Below, in pieces: positions 48,939 to 56,306 of a stretch of DNA of 56,306 nucleotides. Positions within the stretch are counted from its first letter, which is position 1. Each line of letters opens with the position of its first letter. A program made the translations under genes and the position numbers. The notes beneath the pieces were generated by a model, which had not been told where the DNA came from, did not search any database, and saw only the letters and a list, made by a program, of their open reading frames with translations. The DNA is from an uncultured Saprospiraceae bacterium (GTDB taxonomy: Bacteria; Bacteroidota; Bacteroidia; Chitinophagales; Saprospiraceae): the NCBI GenBank assembly GCA_937995755.1, contig CALKJD010000128.1, positions 1 through 56,306 of the forward strand, given 5' to 3'.

Positions 48939-50570
48939 TTATCTACCTGCTTTCACTTCACCATCTACTACTATCCTATCGTTTCTATTGGCTAGTTCCC
49001 ATAGAGTATGAAATACTAGACGTCCAACATTTTGCATCTTATCAAAGTTGATCTTATCTACCGTATCTCCTGGTTGGTGATAGTCCTCGTGTACACCATT
49101 AAAGAAAAATATAGATGGTATACCTAAACGAGCAAAATTGTAATGATCTGATCTGAAGTAATATCTATTTGGATCTTTCTCATCATTGTAGGTATAATCT
49201 AATGTAAGACCTGCATATTTATTATTTGCATTTTCATTGATGTTATGTAGATCAGTACTAAGTCTATCTGATCCAATTACATAGATATAATTAGGATTAT
49301 CTTTATATTTTTCATCTACTCTACCTACCATATCTATATTGACATCAGCTACGGTTTTGTCCACATCAAATACAGGATTTTCCGAATAGTAGTATGACCC
49401 TAGCAACCCTTTTTCTTCTCCAGTAACCAATAGGCATAAGACACTTCTGCGAGGAGACTCCCCCATGTTCTTTGCGATGGCTAATGCTTCCGCGATCTCG
49501 AGCACAGTAGTAGTTCCTGATCCATTATCATCAGCACCATTGTATATTACTTCTCCTTTTTGGCCAATATGATCATAATGAGCTGACACGACTACGATCT
49601 CATCTTTGAGGTCCGTCCCTTCAAAAAAACCTAGTACATTTCTACCTAATAGTACTGTAGAGTTTCTCTGTTGGTTTACTGAAAACACAGGTTTTAATTT
49701 AGTATCACAGTTTTTACCTTTCTTAGTTATATACTTTCTAGACTTAATTACTTTTTTGTCTTTATTTCCAATGATATCTTTTGCCATTGTAGTAGATATA
49801 TATAGATGATTAGCGAGCTCCTGGTTATCCTCTAGTCCATTAGTTAATGTAACCGTTGGGCCTAATAGTTTTCTCCTATTTTTCCCTACCATTTCTCTTA
49901 ATCCATCTTCTATAATCAGGACCATTTTGACACCATGTTTCTTAGCTGCTTTAAGTTTACGATCGATATCTCCTGTCCAACTTGATGGTTCGTCAGTACC
50001 GGTAAGCCAGTAGGTGCTATCCTTTTTCATTGGTTCCCCCTTGTTAATTAGGATTACCTTATCTTTTACTTTGACCTTCTTGTAATCACTATACTCAGCG
50101 TCATCTATACCATAGCCTAAATACAATACTTCATCGACATCAAAAGAAGCATTACCTGTTTTATCTGGAAAGGCTATAAAATCTTTCGCTCCTTTGTAAT
50201 CATTACCATTTACGGTCACTGTATTCGACTTCCAAGTAGTATAGGTAAAGGCAACATCTTGGTAATAATCACCATCCATAATCTTAGGTACTCCTAAAGA
50301 ATTAAAGTGACCTGAGATATACTCAGCAGCCATATCGTTACCTGGAAAACCCGTTTCTCTACCACCAAACTCATCTGAAGCTAATATAGTAAGATGCTCT
50401 CTCATATCTTCTGCAGTAATGGTGTTAGCCAATAAAACAGATACATCCGCAGTATCGCTAACATATTCCGCATCTGCTACTGGCAGTGATACACCACTTA
50501 CATATTGAGCATTCAACTGTATTGTACATAGTAATGATACAGCGATGGATAGTACTTTTTCTATTTTCAT
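48939..50570 (-). CDS. M28-family secreted metallopeptidase
   Basis: A 543-aa protein from the ATG at 50570 (MKIEKVLSIAV), which gives a clean Sec signal (about 1-22, ending LNAQ). The upstream extension to 50618 only adds residues before that signal. The N-terminal part (about 60-140) has REHLTILASDEFGGRETGF; a PA-like insert follows. The catalytic domain (about 315-540) has VSAHYDHIGQKGEVIYNGADDNGSG (zinc His and Asp), TGEEKGLLGSYYY (general base and zinc Glu), VNIDMVGRVD, and RSDHYNFARLGIPSIFFF. The family cleaves amino-terminal residues or dipeptides. It lies downstream of rpiB (91-bp gap) and is probably the last gene of the DUF2723-rpiB-M28 run. Confidence 0.92.
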   Translation of the reverse strand: MKIEKVLSIAVSLLCTIQLNAQYVSGVSLPVADAEYVSDTADVSVLLANTITAEDMREHLTILASDEFGGRETGFPGNDMAAEYISGHFNSLGVPKIMDGDYYQDVAFTYTTWKSNTVTVNGNDYKGAKDFIAFPDKTGNASFDVDEVLYLGYGIDDAEYSDYKKVKVKDKVILINKGEPMKKDSTYWLTGTDEPSSWTGDIDRKLKAAKKHGVKMVLIIEDGLREMVGKNRRKLLGPTVTLTNGLEDNQELANHLYISTTMAKDIIGNKDKKVIKSRKYITKKGKNCDTKLKPVFSVNQQRNSTVLLGRNVLGFFEGTDLKDEIVVVSAHYDHIGQKGEVIYNGADDNGSGTTTVLEIAEALAIAKNMGESPRRSVLCLLVTGEEKGLLGSYYYSENPVFDVDKTVADVNIDMVGRVDEKYKDNPNYIYVIGSDRLSTDLHNINENANNKYAGLTLDYTYNDEKDPNRYYFRSDHYNFARLGIPSIFFFNGVHEDYHQPGDTVDKINFDKMQNVGRLVFHTLWELANRNDRIVVDGEVKAGR

Positions 50571-50661
50571 GATATTGATTGTAATATAAAGTCGAAAAGA
50601 TTGGCTGATATTACTCAAACCAATCTTTCCAAATATTAATAATTATTATCCACTGATCAGC

Positions 50662-51090
50662 TTAACAGCTCATCTTGTTTACTCTTCGTTTATGTCTTCC
50701 GCCTTCAAACTCCGTTTCTAGAAATGCTTTAACCATATTCGTCGCTAGCCTTTTGCTCACATACCTTGCAGGAATTGCAATCGCATTTGCATTATTATGC
50801 TGTCGAGCTAACTTAGCTATTTCAGTAGTCCAGCATAGAGCGGCTCTTACTTTTTGATGCTTATTTGCTGTAATAGCTACACCATTTCCACTTCCACATA
50901 TTAAGATACCAAATTTTGCTTTTTTACTTTCAATATCCTCCGCTACAGGATGGACAAAATCTGGATAATCTACAGATTCCGGTCCATGAGTCCCATGGTC
51001 TGTCACTTGGTGTCCTAGCTTCTCAAGGTACTTAACAATGTTGTCTTTATATTCGTATCCAGCATGATCGCAGCCGATTGATATTTTCAT
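50662..51090 (-). CDS. rpiB: Ribose-5-phosphate isomerase B
   Basis: A 142-aa enzyme with the RpiB/LacAB fold. Active-site residues: Asp8-His9 in GCDHAGYEYK and the catalytic Cys65 in ILICGSGNGVAITANK, with the substrate loop NNANAIAIPARYVS and the C-terminal GGRHKRRV. It interconverts ribose 5-phosphate and ribulose 5-phosphate in the pentose phosphate pathway. Length is normal. It starts 42 bp after the DUF2723 gene and precedes the M28 gene by 91 bp; the function has no obvious link to either. Confidence 0.96.
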   Translation of the reverse strand: MKISIGCDHAGYEYKDNIVKYLEKLGHQVTDHGTHGPESVDYPDFVHPVAEDIESKKAKFGILICGSGNGVAITANKHQKVRAALCWTTEIAKLARQHNNANAIAIPARYVSKRLATNMVKAFLETEFEGGRHKRRVNKMSC

Positions 51091-51132
51091 TTCTGTTGTC
51101 TTATTATATGGGTTAAAATGATTATGATCTAA

Positions 51133-54100
51133 TTAATTTTTAATCGGTGCTTGAGATGGCATGTATTCTTTCAGCAAGCCTTCCATTTCTTTTAGGAAGT
51201 CAGGATCTTCAATTTGAGAAGCAATAGCTAAAAGATCATTAACGGATCTCAAATCATATCTCATATCATCTCTCCATGAATTTGCCAATACATCACCATC
51301 TAACGATTCATAAAATTTCATATTTTGTTGAGTAGCTGTGGCTAATATCTTGATGTGCTTTTTAGCATCTTCAAACTTTTTAGCTCTTACAAGTACATTG
51401 ATAAATGGTATGATACTCGCATCATAAGTAAAGTTATTATGAGGGAAAGATTCAAAATACTTATTCGCTACTTGAGCTGCTCTTTCGTTGTCTCTCATCT
51501 CTGTCAATCTAGATGACAATCTCAACATGATGACTTTCATGGCTGTTACTTCCGCACCATAGCTACCATCTACATATGTATCTACAGTATCAAAGTTACC
51601 CCATTTCCATTTCGTCATTACATTTTCATATGTCTTATCTACATCGATACGACCACTTCCATAAAGCCCTGGAAGATTACGATCTGATCCACTATTAAAT
51701 GGTACTAATCTCAATCCGAGACCTTCCATTTGAGTGTAATCATTCAGTCCCATTAGCTTTTCATTTTTACACGTTACAGCGAAGTATATCGCTCTATCCG
51801 AAAAGTTAGAACCGATTACATCAAGCAATGCTACTTCATCCTTCAATATGTAGCCTTTATTATCAGAGAAACTAATTGGAATTTTACCCACTCTATTAGT
51901 AGTATCTAATGGATTGATTAGGCCATTTTCTATAAGTTTATCTCTATTAGCTGGAATAAACATATTTCTCGAAGGTATTGTACTAAATTTATTGCCAGTA
52001 CCATCATCTCTAATGCTACGAGGGTCATTCATATATCTTAAAATCCCCTCAATAGGCACTTCAGGATTATTTTCTATTCCTGCTGGCACTGCGAAGTACA
52101 CTTGATTTTTATTTTTACCTCTGTATCCTTCTGCTGGAATCGACAGCTTAATTGGAGGTGAGTCATTCACTTTTTTTCTCAGCTTATTGATATACCAATC
52201 TACTGCGATCAAACTTAGATTTACCACTCTTACATCTCTACGTATACCTTCTACTTCCTGTGCATACCATAGTGGATAAGTATCATTATCTCCATAAGTA
52301 AATATGATTGCGTTTTCGTCTACACTATTAAGGAAGTTCGATGCATAATCTCTTGACGCCGTATGGTGTGCTCTACTGTGATCATCAAAGTTTTGGAAAC
52401 CCATAATCACAGGTGCAGATAATACAAGTAGCAATGCTAATCCTGCAGATCCCATGCTTGGCATAGAAACCTTTTCTTTGAATATGGAGTACAGTGCAGG
52501 TACAGCCATACCTATCCAAATACAGAATGTCATAAACGAACCGACCAATACATAATCTCTTTCTCTGGGTTCGTTAGGTGGTTGATTGGAATATATAATA
52601 ATACCTAACCCTGTCATGAGGAAGAGCATCATGATTGCTGAAAATTCTTTTGGATTATTCCTTACATGGAATAGTAATCCCAATAGGCCAAATATCAATG
52701 GCAAGAAGAAGTAATGATTACGTGATTCATCATTCTTCATGACATCAGTAATCATATCTTGCTCGTAGTAGCCTTCTCCAGAGCCTGGCAGTACTTTACG
52801 TAAAATATTGCTTTCATCTAACATTGACAACCCAGATTCCCAATGTCCAGATTTTAGATCCCACGGCTCATAACCTTGAGATCCATTTTGTTTTCCTACG
52901 AAATTCCACATGAAATATCTCCAATACATCCAGTTGAACTGATAAGAAAACATGTATTTCATATTATACATACCACTAGTTGGGCTTCCCTTATCATTTC
53001 CTGTAAGGTACTTCTTCCATCTACGGTGCAGCATAGGTCTACTTGATTCTGTATGACCTATACGCGGAAATGTTATTTGATCTTTTGACGCGTACTCATA
53101 TTCATACTTTTCATCCACTATTTCATATTTATCTCCTACGAGGCCATATCTCGGAGACTTGTTTACTTTGATAGGTCTAGCATCAAAGTGCGGCCCCTTT
53201 ACTAATGCTCTTTCACCATACTGCTCTCTGTTGAGATATGGTAATAGTCTCATCGCATCACTTGGCACATTCATATTGACTGGAGTATCCGCATTCGCTC
53301 TGATAACTACCACCCCTATTGTAGAGAATGCGATCATAATTAGTACCGCTGAGAAACTTAATATATGTAGTAGGTGACTTCCCATTCTTCTGGCAAGGTA
53401 AAATGCACCGAATGATAATGCTGCTAATATGATTATGGTAGGAATCAATCCACTATGTACACCCATCCCCATACTATTAACGGTAAACAGCTCCATCTTA
53501 GCCCAGATCGTAGGAATACCTACAATGACAATTTTCTGAATGAAGGCAATCATAAATACACCTGCAAGAATACTTAGAATTGCTCCTTTGATATTTGGCT
53601 CTTTGTACTTTTTGAAGTAATATAGTAACCCAATGGCTGGAAAAGTCAATAAACTAAGAAGGTGAACCCCTATAGATAAACCACCACAGAAGAGCGATAA
53701 TACTAACCACCTATCATTATCTAGATCATCACTTAGGTAATACCACTTCACCGCAGACCATAGAGTCAGCGCAGTAAAGAATGTCGACATAGCGTATACT
53801 TCACCTTCTACTGCCGAAAACCAAATCGATGATGCAAAAGCTGTAGATAATCCAGCTACAAGCCCTCCACCTGCTATTGCAAGGTTCTCACCGTTCGTTG
53901 TTTCACCTTCTCTACCTTTCCAAGCTAACTTAGTAAGCATGATGGTAATCCAACAAATCATCATAGCTGCTAAAGCAGTACAAAGCCCAGACATCAGATT
54001 AACTGCAAAAGCAATATCTGCAGGATCATCAGACAAAATCTCTGCAAACCATGTAAAAATTCTACCAATAAGAACATATAGAGGCGCCCCAGGAGGGTGA

Positions 54101-54246
54101 ACTACTTGCAACTTGTATGCTCCTAAGATAAACTCTCCACAATCCCATAAGCTACCTACGCGCTCTGCAGACATGAAATAAACCACCATAGCCACAGCTA
54201 ATACTATCAGCCCTGTAATGTTGGATAATCGTTTTAATGAATTCAT
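51133..54246 (-). CDS. DUF2723 (TMEM260-like) membrane glycosyltransferase-fold protein
   Basis: A 1037-aa integral membrane protein with about 12-14 helices in its first ~570 residues and a soluble C-terminal half. The first loop has the GT-C-type acidic pair DCGEF (Asp35, Glu38) and the HPPGAPLY motif (50-57), both conserved in DUF2723. A long loop (about 320-470) and WYAQEVEGIRRDVRVVNLSLIAVDWY mark the periplasmic part. TPR-like helices are likely at the C-terminus (about 915-1030). Human TMEM260 of this family O-mannosylates IPT domains; the bacterial activity is not shown. It may glycosylate exported proteins using a lipid-linked sugar donor. It is first in the run with rpiB and M28. Confidence 0.87.
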   Translation of the reverse strand: MNSLKRLSNITGLIVLAVAMVVYFMSAERVGSLWDCGEFILGAYKLQVVHPPGAPLYVLIGRIFTWFAEILSDDPADIAFAVNLMSGLCTALAAMMICWITIMLTKLAWKGREGETTNGENLAIAGGGLVAGLSTAFASSIWFSAVEGEVYAMSTFFTALTLWSAVKWYYLSDDLDNDRWLVLSLFCGGLSIGVHLLSLLTFPAIGLLYYFKKYKEPNIKGAILSILAGVFMIAFIQKIVIVGIPTIWAKMELFTVNSMGMGVHSGLIPTIIILAALSFGAFYLARRMGSHLLHILSFSAVLIMIAFSTIGVVVIRANADTPVNMNVPSDAMRLLPYLNREQYGERALVKGPHFDARPIKVNKSPRYGLVGDKYEIVDEKYEYEYASKDQITFPRIGHTESSRPMLHRRWKKYLTGNDKGSPTSGMYNMKYMFSYQFNWMYWRYFMWNFVGKQNGSQGYEPWDLKSGHWESGLSMLDESNILRKVLPGSGEGYYEQDMITDVMKNDESRNHYFFLPLIFGLLGLLFHVRNNPKEFSAIMMLFLMTGLGIIIYSNQPPNEPRERDYVLVGSFMTFCIWIGMAVPALYSIFKEKVSMPSMGSAGLALLLVLSAPVIMGFQNFDDHSRAHHTASRDYASNFLNSVDENAIIFTYGDNDTYPLWYAQEVEGIRRDVRVVNLSLIAVDWYINKLRKKVNDSPPIKLSIPAEGYRGKNKNQVYFAVPAGIENNPEVPIEGILRYMNDPRSIRDDGTGNKFSTIPSRNMFIPANRDKLIENGLINPLDTTNRVGKIPISFSDNKGYILKDEVALLDVIGSNFSDRAIYFAVTCKNEKLMGLNDYTQMEGLGLRLVPFNSGSDRNLPGLYGSGRIDVDKTYENVMTKWKWGNFDTVDTYVDGSYGAEVTAMKVIMLRLSSRLTEMRDNERAAQVANKYFESFPHNNFTYDASIIPFINVLVRAKKFEDAKKHIKILATATQQNMKFYESLDGDVLANSWRDDMRYDLRSVNDLLAIASQIEDPDFLKEMEGLLKEYMPSQAPIKN

Positions 54247-54692
54247 ATTTTATTGTTTCTTTCTACCTGTTGACCACAAATAGCAAAATGGCTAACACAA
54301 CACTGTAAAAGAGCGCATTATCCATATTCATATTATCAATATGTAATTAATCTAAGAATGAAAACTATACACATATAGTTAATTAATAATATACAATTTC
54401 CATTTCCTCACAAAAATAACAAAATAGTGCTCTAGTGCACTACTTCAGGATGATACATTGATCTTTCCCAGATTACTACTTTATTACTTTTGCCTAAAGA
54501 AACGCATATCGATCAACTCTTCTTATAATCAAATCGTGAATGATACGTTAATAACAATATTCATAGCCTAGAACAATAGCCTCTGATGGCGATGATAGTG
54601 CTTATCGACATCACTTATTATATATCCCTTCCTAGTACATCCTTACCAAAAACTAAATCTTATCTTTGCAGCTTATTACCATTAGACAAATT
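54247..54692. other. 446-bp intergenic region with inverted repeats
   Basis: No gene is found. A perfect 7-bp inverted pair AACTATA/TATAGTT with a CACA spacer is at 54363-54380. An 18-bp inverted repeat TAGTGC-TCTAGT-GCACTA is at 54425-54442. A complete TAnnTTTG box (TACTTTTG) is on the plus strand at 54485-54492, about 200 bp before the DUF4834 start, with no clear -33 partner. Confidence 0.45.
54661..54668 (+). promoter_or_regulatory. Candidate -7 element for the DUF4834 mini-gene
   Basis: TATCTTTG followed by C matches the Bacteroidota -7 consensus and lies 24 nt before the ATG at 54693. No TTTG is present at the -33 position. Confidence 0.45.
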
Positions 54693-54845
54693 ATGTTATT
54701 CAAAGCGCTACTCATCGGAGGCTTGGTGTTTTACTTTTTCAGAATAGTAAGTAACTCTCCAAAGATAAAACAAGCACCCACCAAATCTAAAATCAAAACT
54801 AAGGGTGATCGAGATGATTATATAGACTACGAAGAAGTAGACTAA
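54693..54845 (+). CDS. DUF4834-family mini-protein (50 aa)
   Basis: A 50-aa protein read from the DNA. One hydrophobic N-terminal helix (about 3-18, LFKALLIGGLVFYFFR), a basic linker (Lys-rich, about 24-40), and the acidic end DDYIDYEEVD. The terminal DYVDYEEVD-type motif is the hallmark of DUF4834, small Bacteroidota membrane proteins whose function is unknown. The copy here is shorter than most (about 80-100 aa). A -7 promoter box lies 24 nt upstream. The RluA-type gene follows after 74 nt on the same strand. Confidence 0.78.
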   Translation: MLFKALLIGGLVFYFFRIVSNSPKIKQAPTKSKIKTKGDRDDYIDYEEVD

Positions 54846-54888
54846 ACAAATAATCAAAGGCTCGTCAATAGCCAGAACCAACATTAGA

Positions 54889-54903
54889 CTCTATATAATA
54901 GAG
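54889..54903. repeat. Inverted repeat before the RluA gene
   Basis: CTCTAT-ATA-ATAGAG, a perfect 6-bp inverted repeat with a 3-nt centre, ends 16 nt before the ATG at 54920. It could be a small operator or a leader hairpin. Confidence 0.3.
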
Positions 54904-54919
54904 CAAGACAACATATACT

Positions 54920-55582
54920 ATGAAAGAAAATATATCAGATTGGATTATCGAGCGTAATCACCAGTACATCATACTCAATAAGCCTGCAGGGATACCTACT
55001 CAATCAGATAAAACTAATGACGCGGATCTATTGACTGCTATGCAGGCGTATGCCAAATCAGATTTAAAGCTCATCAATAGACTTGATAGACCAGTAAGTG
55101 GATGTGTGATATTAGCTAAATCTAAAAATGCTACAACTCACCTCAGCAACTCTGACAAGATAGTAAAGACTTACCTTGCTATTGTAGAACCTACCCTACC
55201 GAAAGAAAGCGATACTCTAGTAGCATACCTTACTAAAGGAAAGACGAATAAGGCGTATCTCAGCGAAGTAGAAAAAGAAGGCTATCGTAAAGCCGAAATG
55301 AGTTACAAGCTACTTCATACATTTGACAAGTATCAATTAGTAGAAATAGAATTACACTCTGGAAGATTTCATCAAATACGAGTGATGCTGGCACACCTTG
55401 GCTGTCCAGTGAAAGGTGATGTCAAGTATGGAGCGCGTAGGGCTAATAAGGACCGATCTATAGGATTGCACGCATGGAAGATAGCTCTAGACCATCCTGT
55501 ACATGGCAAGATGGAGCATTATACATCTCCGCTTCCTAATAATGATACGATCTGGACATTGGCTGCTGATATTTTAAAATAA
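54920..55582 (+). CDS. RluA-family pseudouridine synthase
   Basis: A 220-aa enzyme with a single catalytic domain and no S4 domain. Motif II is LINRLDRPVSGCVILAKS, with the catalytic Asp56. The 'HRLD' histidine is replaced by Asn (NRLDRP), which is common in the RluA-like subfamily. Motif III is the GRFHQIRVMLAHLGCPVKGDVKYG element. It would isomerise uridine in rRNA or tRNA; the target site cannot be assigned. The lipoprotein gene starts 16 nt after its stop. Length is normal for the short form (220-230 aa). Confidence 0.92.
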   Translation: MKENISDWIIERNHQYIILNKPAGIPTQSDKTNDADLLTAMQAYAKSDLKLINRLDRPVSGCVILAKSKNATTHLSNSDKIVKTYLAIVEPTLPKESDTLVAYLTKGKTNKAYLSEVEKEGYRKAEMSYKLLHTFDKYQLVEIELHSGRFHQIRVMLAHLGCPVKGDVKYGARRANKDRSIGLHAWKIALDHPVHGKMEHYTSPLPNNDTIWTLAADILK

Positions 55583-55598
55583 ATAATACGTCATTAGA

Positions 55599-56054
55599 AT
55601 GAAATACCTCAATCTGCTATTTTTTGCAATTCTTTTCTCATCCTGTGTTGATGATTTTAAAGAAGAGTATGAAGAAAGACGAATTCAAATCGTTGGCACT
55701 TGGGAAATCAACGAAACCAAGAAAACCGTTGTTCTTGGAGAGATCATCAATTCTGAACAGAACGTACATCTTATACAATTCAATTCAGACGGAACTGCCA
55801 TTAAAACTATAGAGGAGACCATGCATATATTGACTTGGATCTATCAGCCTTCTCCTGAAAAAATAGCACTGAATGGTAATCCAAACTCTGCTAATCAAGG
55901 AATTGGCCTTTTGGCAGGAAATAATCATTTTGACATAATAGAAAATAATCCAACACATCAATCTTGGAATATCAATGGAAATGTTCAAGATGTGATTGAC
56001 AGTAATATACATTCCTTTATTACTGTGGTAAACTGGGAACTGATCAAACAATAG
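55599..56054 (+). CDS. Small lipocalin-like lipoprotein
   Basis: A 151-aa protein with a lipoprotein signal (lipobox FSSC, Cys16). The body begins with RRIQIVGTWEINETKKTVV, the GTW motif of lipocalin-like lipoproteins, followed by alternating beta strands (VHLIQFNSDGTAIKTI, LTWIYQ, HFDIIENN). No ligand can be proposed. It lies 16 nt downstream of the RluA-type gene, in the same direction, and may be on the same transcript. A DUF4488/lipocalin_5 relation is possible but weak. Confidence 0.78.
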   Translation: MKYLNLLFFAILFSSCVDDFKEEYEERRIQIVGTWEINETKKTVVLGEIINSEQNVHLIQFNSDGTAIKTIEETMHILTWIYQPSPEKIALNGNPNSANQGIGLLAGNNHFDIIENNPTHQSWNINGNVQDVIDSNIHSFITVVNWELIKQ

Positions 56055-56102
56055 GTTTCTCGTTCAAAAAAATATATACAAAAAATATAGTACTCAATCA
56101 AT

Positions 56103-56306
56103 ATGGAAGTGAAAAGAACAGACGTAAATGCCCTTGGAGAATTTGGCCTAATAGATCATCTTACTAAGACATTTAATAATACACAAGCGAGTACTATTAA
56201 AGGTGTAGGCGACGACGCTGCAGTAATGGAGTTTGGTAACTTACAGACGGTTATCTCGACAGATATGCTCGTGGAAGGTATTCACTTTGACTTAGCGTAT
56301 ACACCA
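56103..56306 (+). CDS. thiL: N-terminal part of thiamine-monophosphate kinase
   Basis: The frame runs from the ATG at 56103 to the window end (68 codons) with no stop, so the gene continues beyond. The start reads EVKRTDVNALGEFGLIDHL, then GVGDDAAVMEFG and VISTDMLVEGIHFDLAYTP. The GDDAA and STDMLVEGVHF elements are the ThiL ATP- and metal-binding N-terminal motifs (AIRS-like domain). The enzyme phosphorylates thiamine monophosphate to the diphosphate. The ATG is 48 nt after the lipoprotein stop. Confidence 0.93.
   Translation, partial: MEVKRTDVNALGEFGLIDHLTKTFNNTQASTIKGVGDDAAVMEFGNLQTVISTDMLVEGIHFDLAYTP

Noticed and set aside
50571..50618. A 16-residue extension of the M28 peptidase.
   Set aside because: It would place residues before a clean signal peptide that begins at the ATG at 50570.

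Overview
The window reads as a chromosomal segment of a marine-type Bacteroidota, probably of the Saprospiria or a related lineage. The basis is AT-rich DNA, two proteins with type A and two with type B type IX secretion (T9SS) C-terminal domains, a TonB-dependent receptor paired with a DUF4249 lipoprotein, an ECF sigma operon, DUF4412/DUF4834/DUF3467 proteins, and several matches to the Bacteroidota promoter (TTTG, about 19-21 nt, TAnnTTTG). I see no insertion sequence, integrase, phage gene or CRISPR array. The lineage call is inference from family content.

Layout. 1-7.2 kb: end of a VPS10/BNR-type protein, a dihaem cytochrome-c peroxidase lipoprotein, a small lipoprotein, a PspC-domain protein, and a GH20 hexosaminidase followed by a sodium:solute symporter (GlcNAc-oligosaccharide use). 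7.2-7.4 kb: a tRNA-Ser(GCT)/tRNA-Pro(TGG) unit with its own promoter and terminator. 7.6-10.8 kb: comEC and a three-HhH ComEA-like protein. 10.9-15.8 kb: lpdA, ricT, holB and a PTPS/QueD enzyme. 15.9-18.8 kb: two T9SS type A secreted proteins. 19.1-24.6 kb: an FAD oxidoreductase/polyferredoxin pair, an orphan LytS-type histidine kinase, and a 50-aa Pmp3/YqaE proteolipid. 24.6-28.7 kb: DUF4412 protein, TonB, an RlmI-type methyltransferase and an orphan RskA-domain protein. 28.9-34.2 kb: a tightly packed ECF sigma / membrane-anchored anti-sigma-like barrel protein / TonB receptor / DUF4249 operon. 34.4-48.8 kb: ung, ruvB, DUF3467 and two giant T9SS type B adhesin-like proteins. 48.9-56.3 kb: DUF2723 membrane protein, rpiB and M28 peptidase in one run, then a DUF4834 mini-protein, an RluA pseudouridine synthase, a lipoprotein and the start of thiL.

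Most genes are housekeeping or envelope functions. The most intriguing parts are the sigma/anti-sigma/TonB-receptor operon, in which one protein appears to join a cytosolic sigma-binding segment, an inner-membrane helix and an outer-membrane barrel; the apparently leaderless ruvB promoter; the two giant Ig/SprB-repeat surface proteins; and the uncharacterised flavoprotein/polyferredoxin pair. All calls come from reading the sequence; no database search was run.
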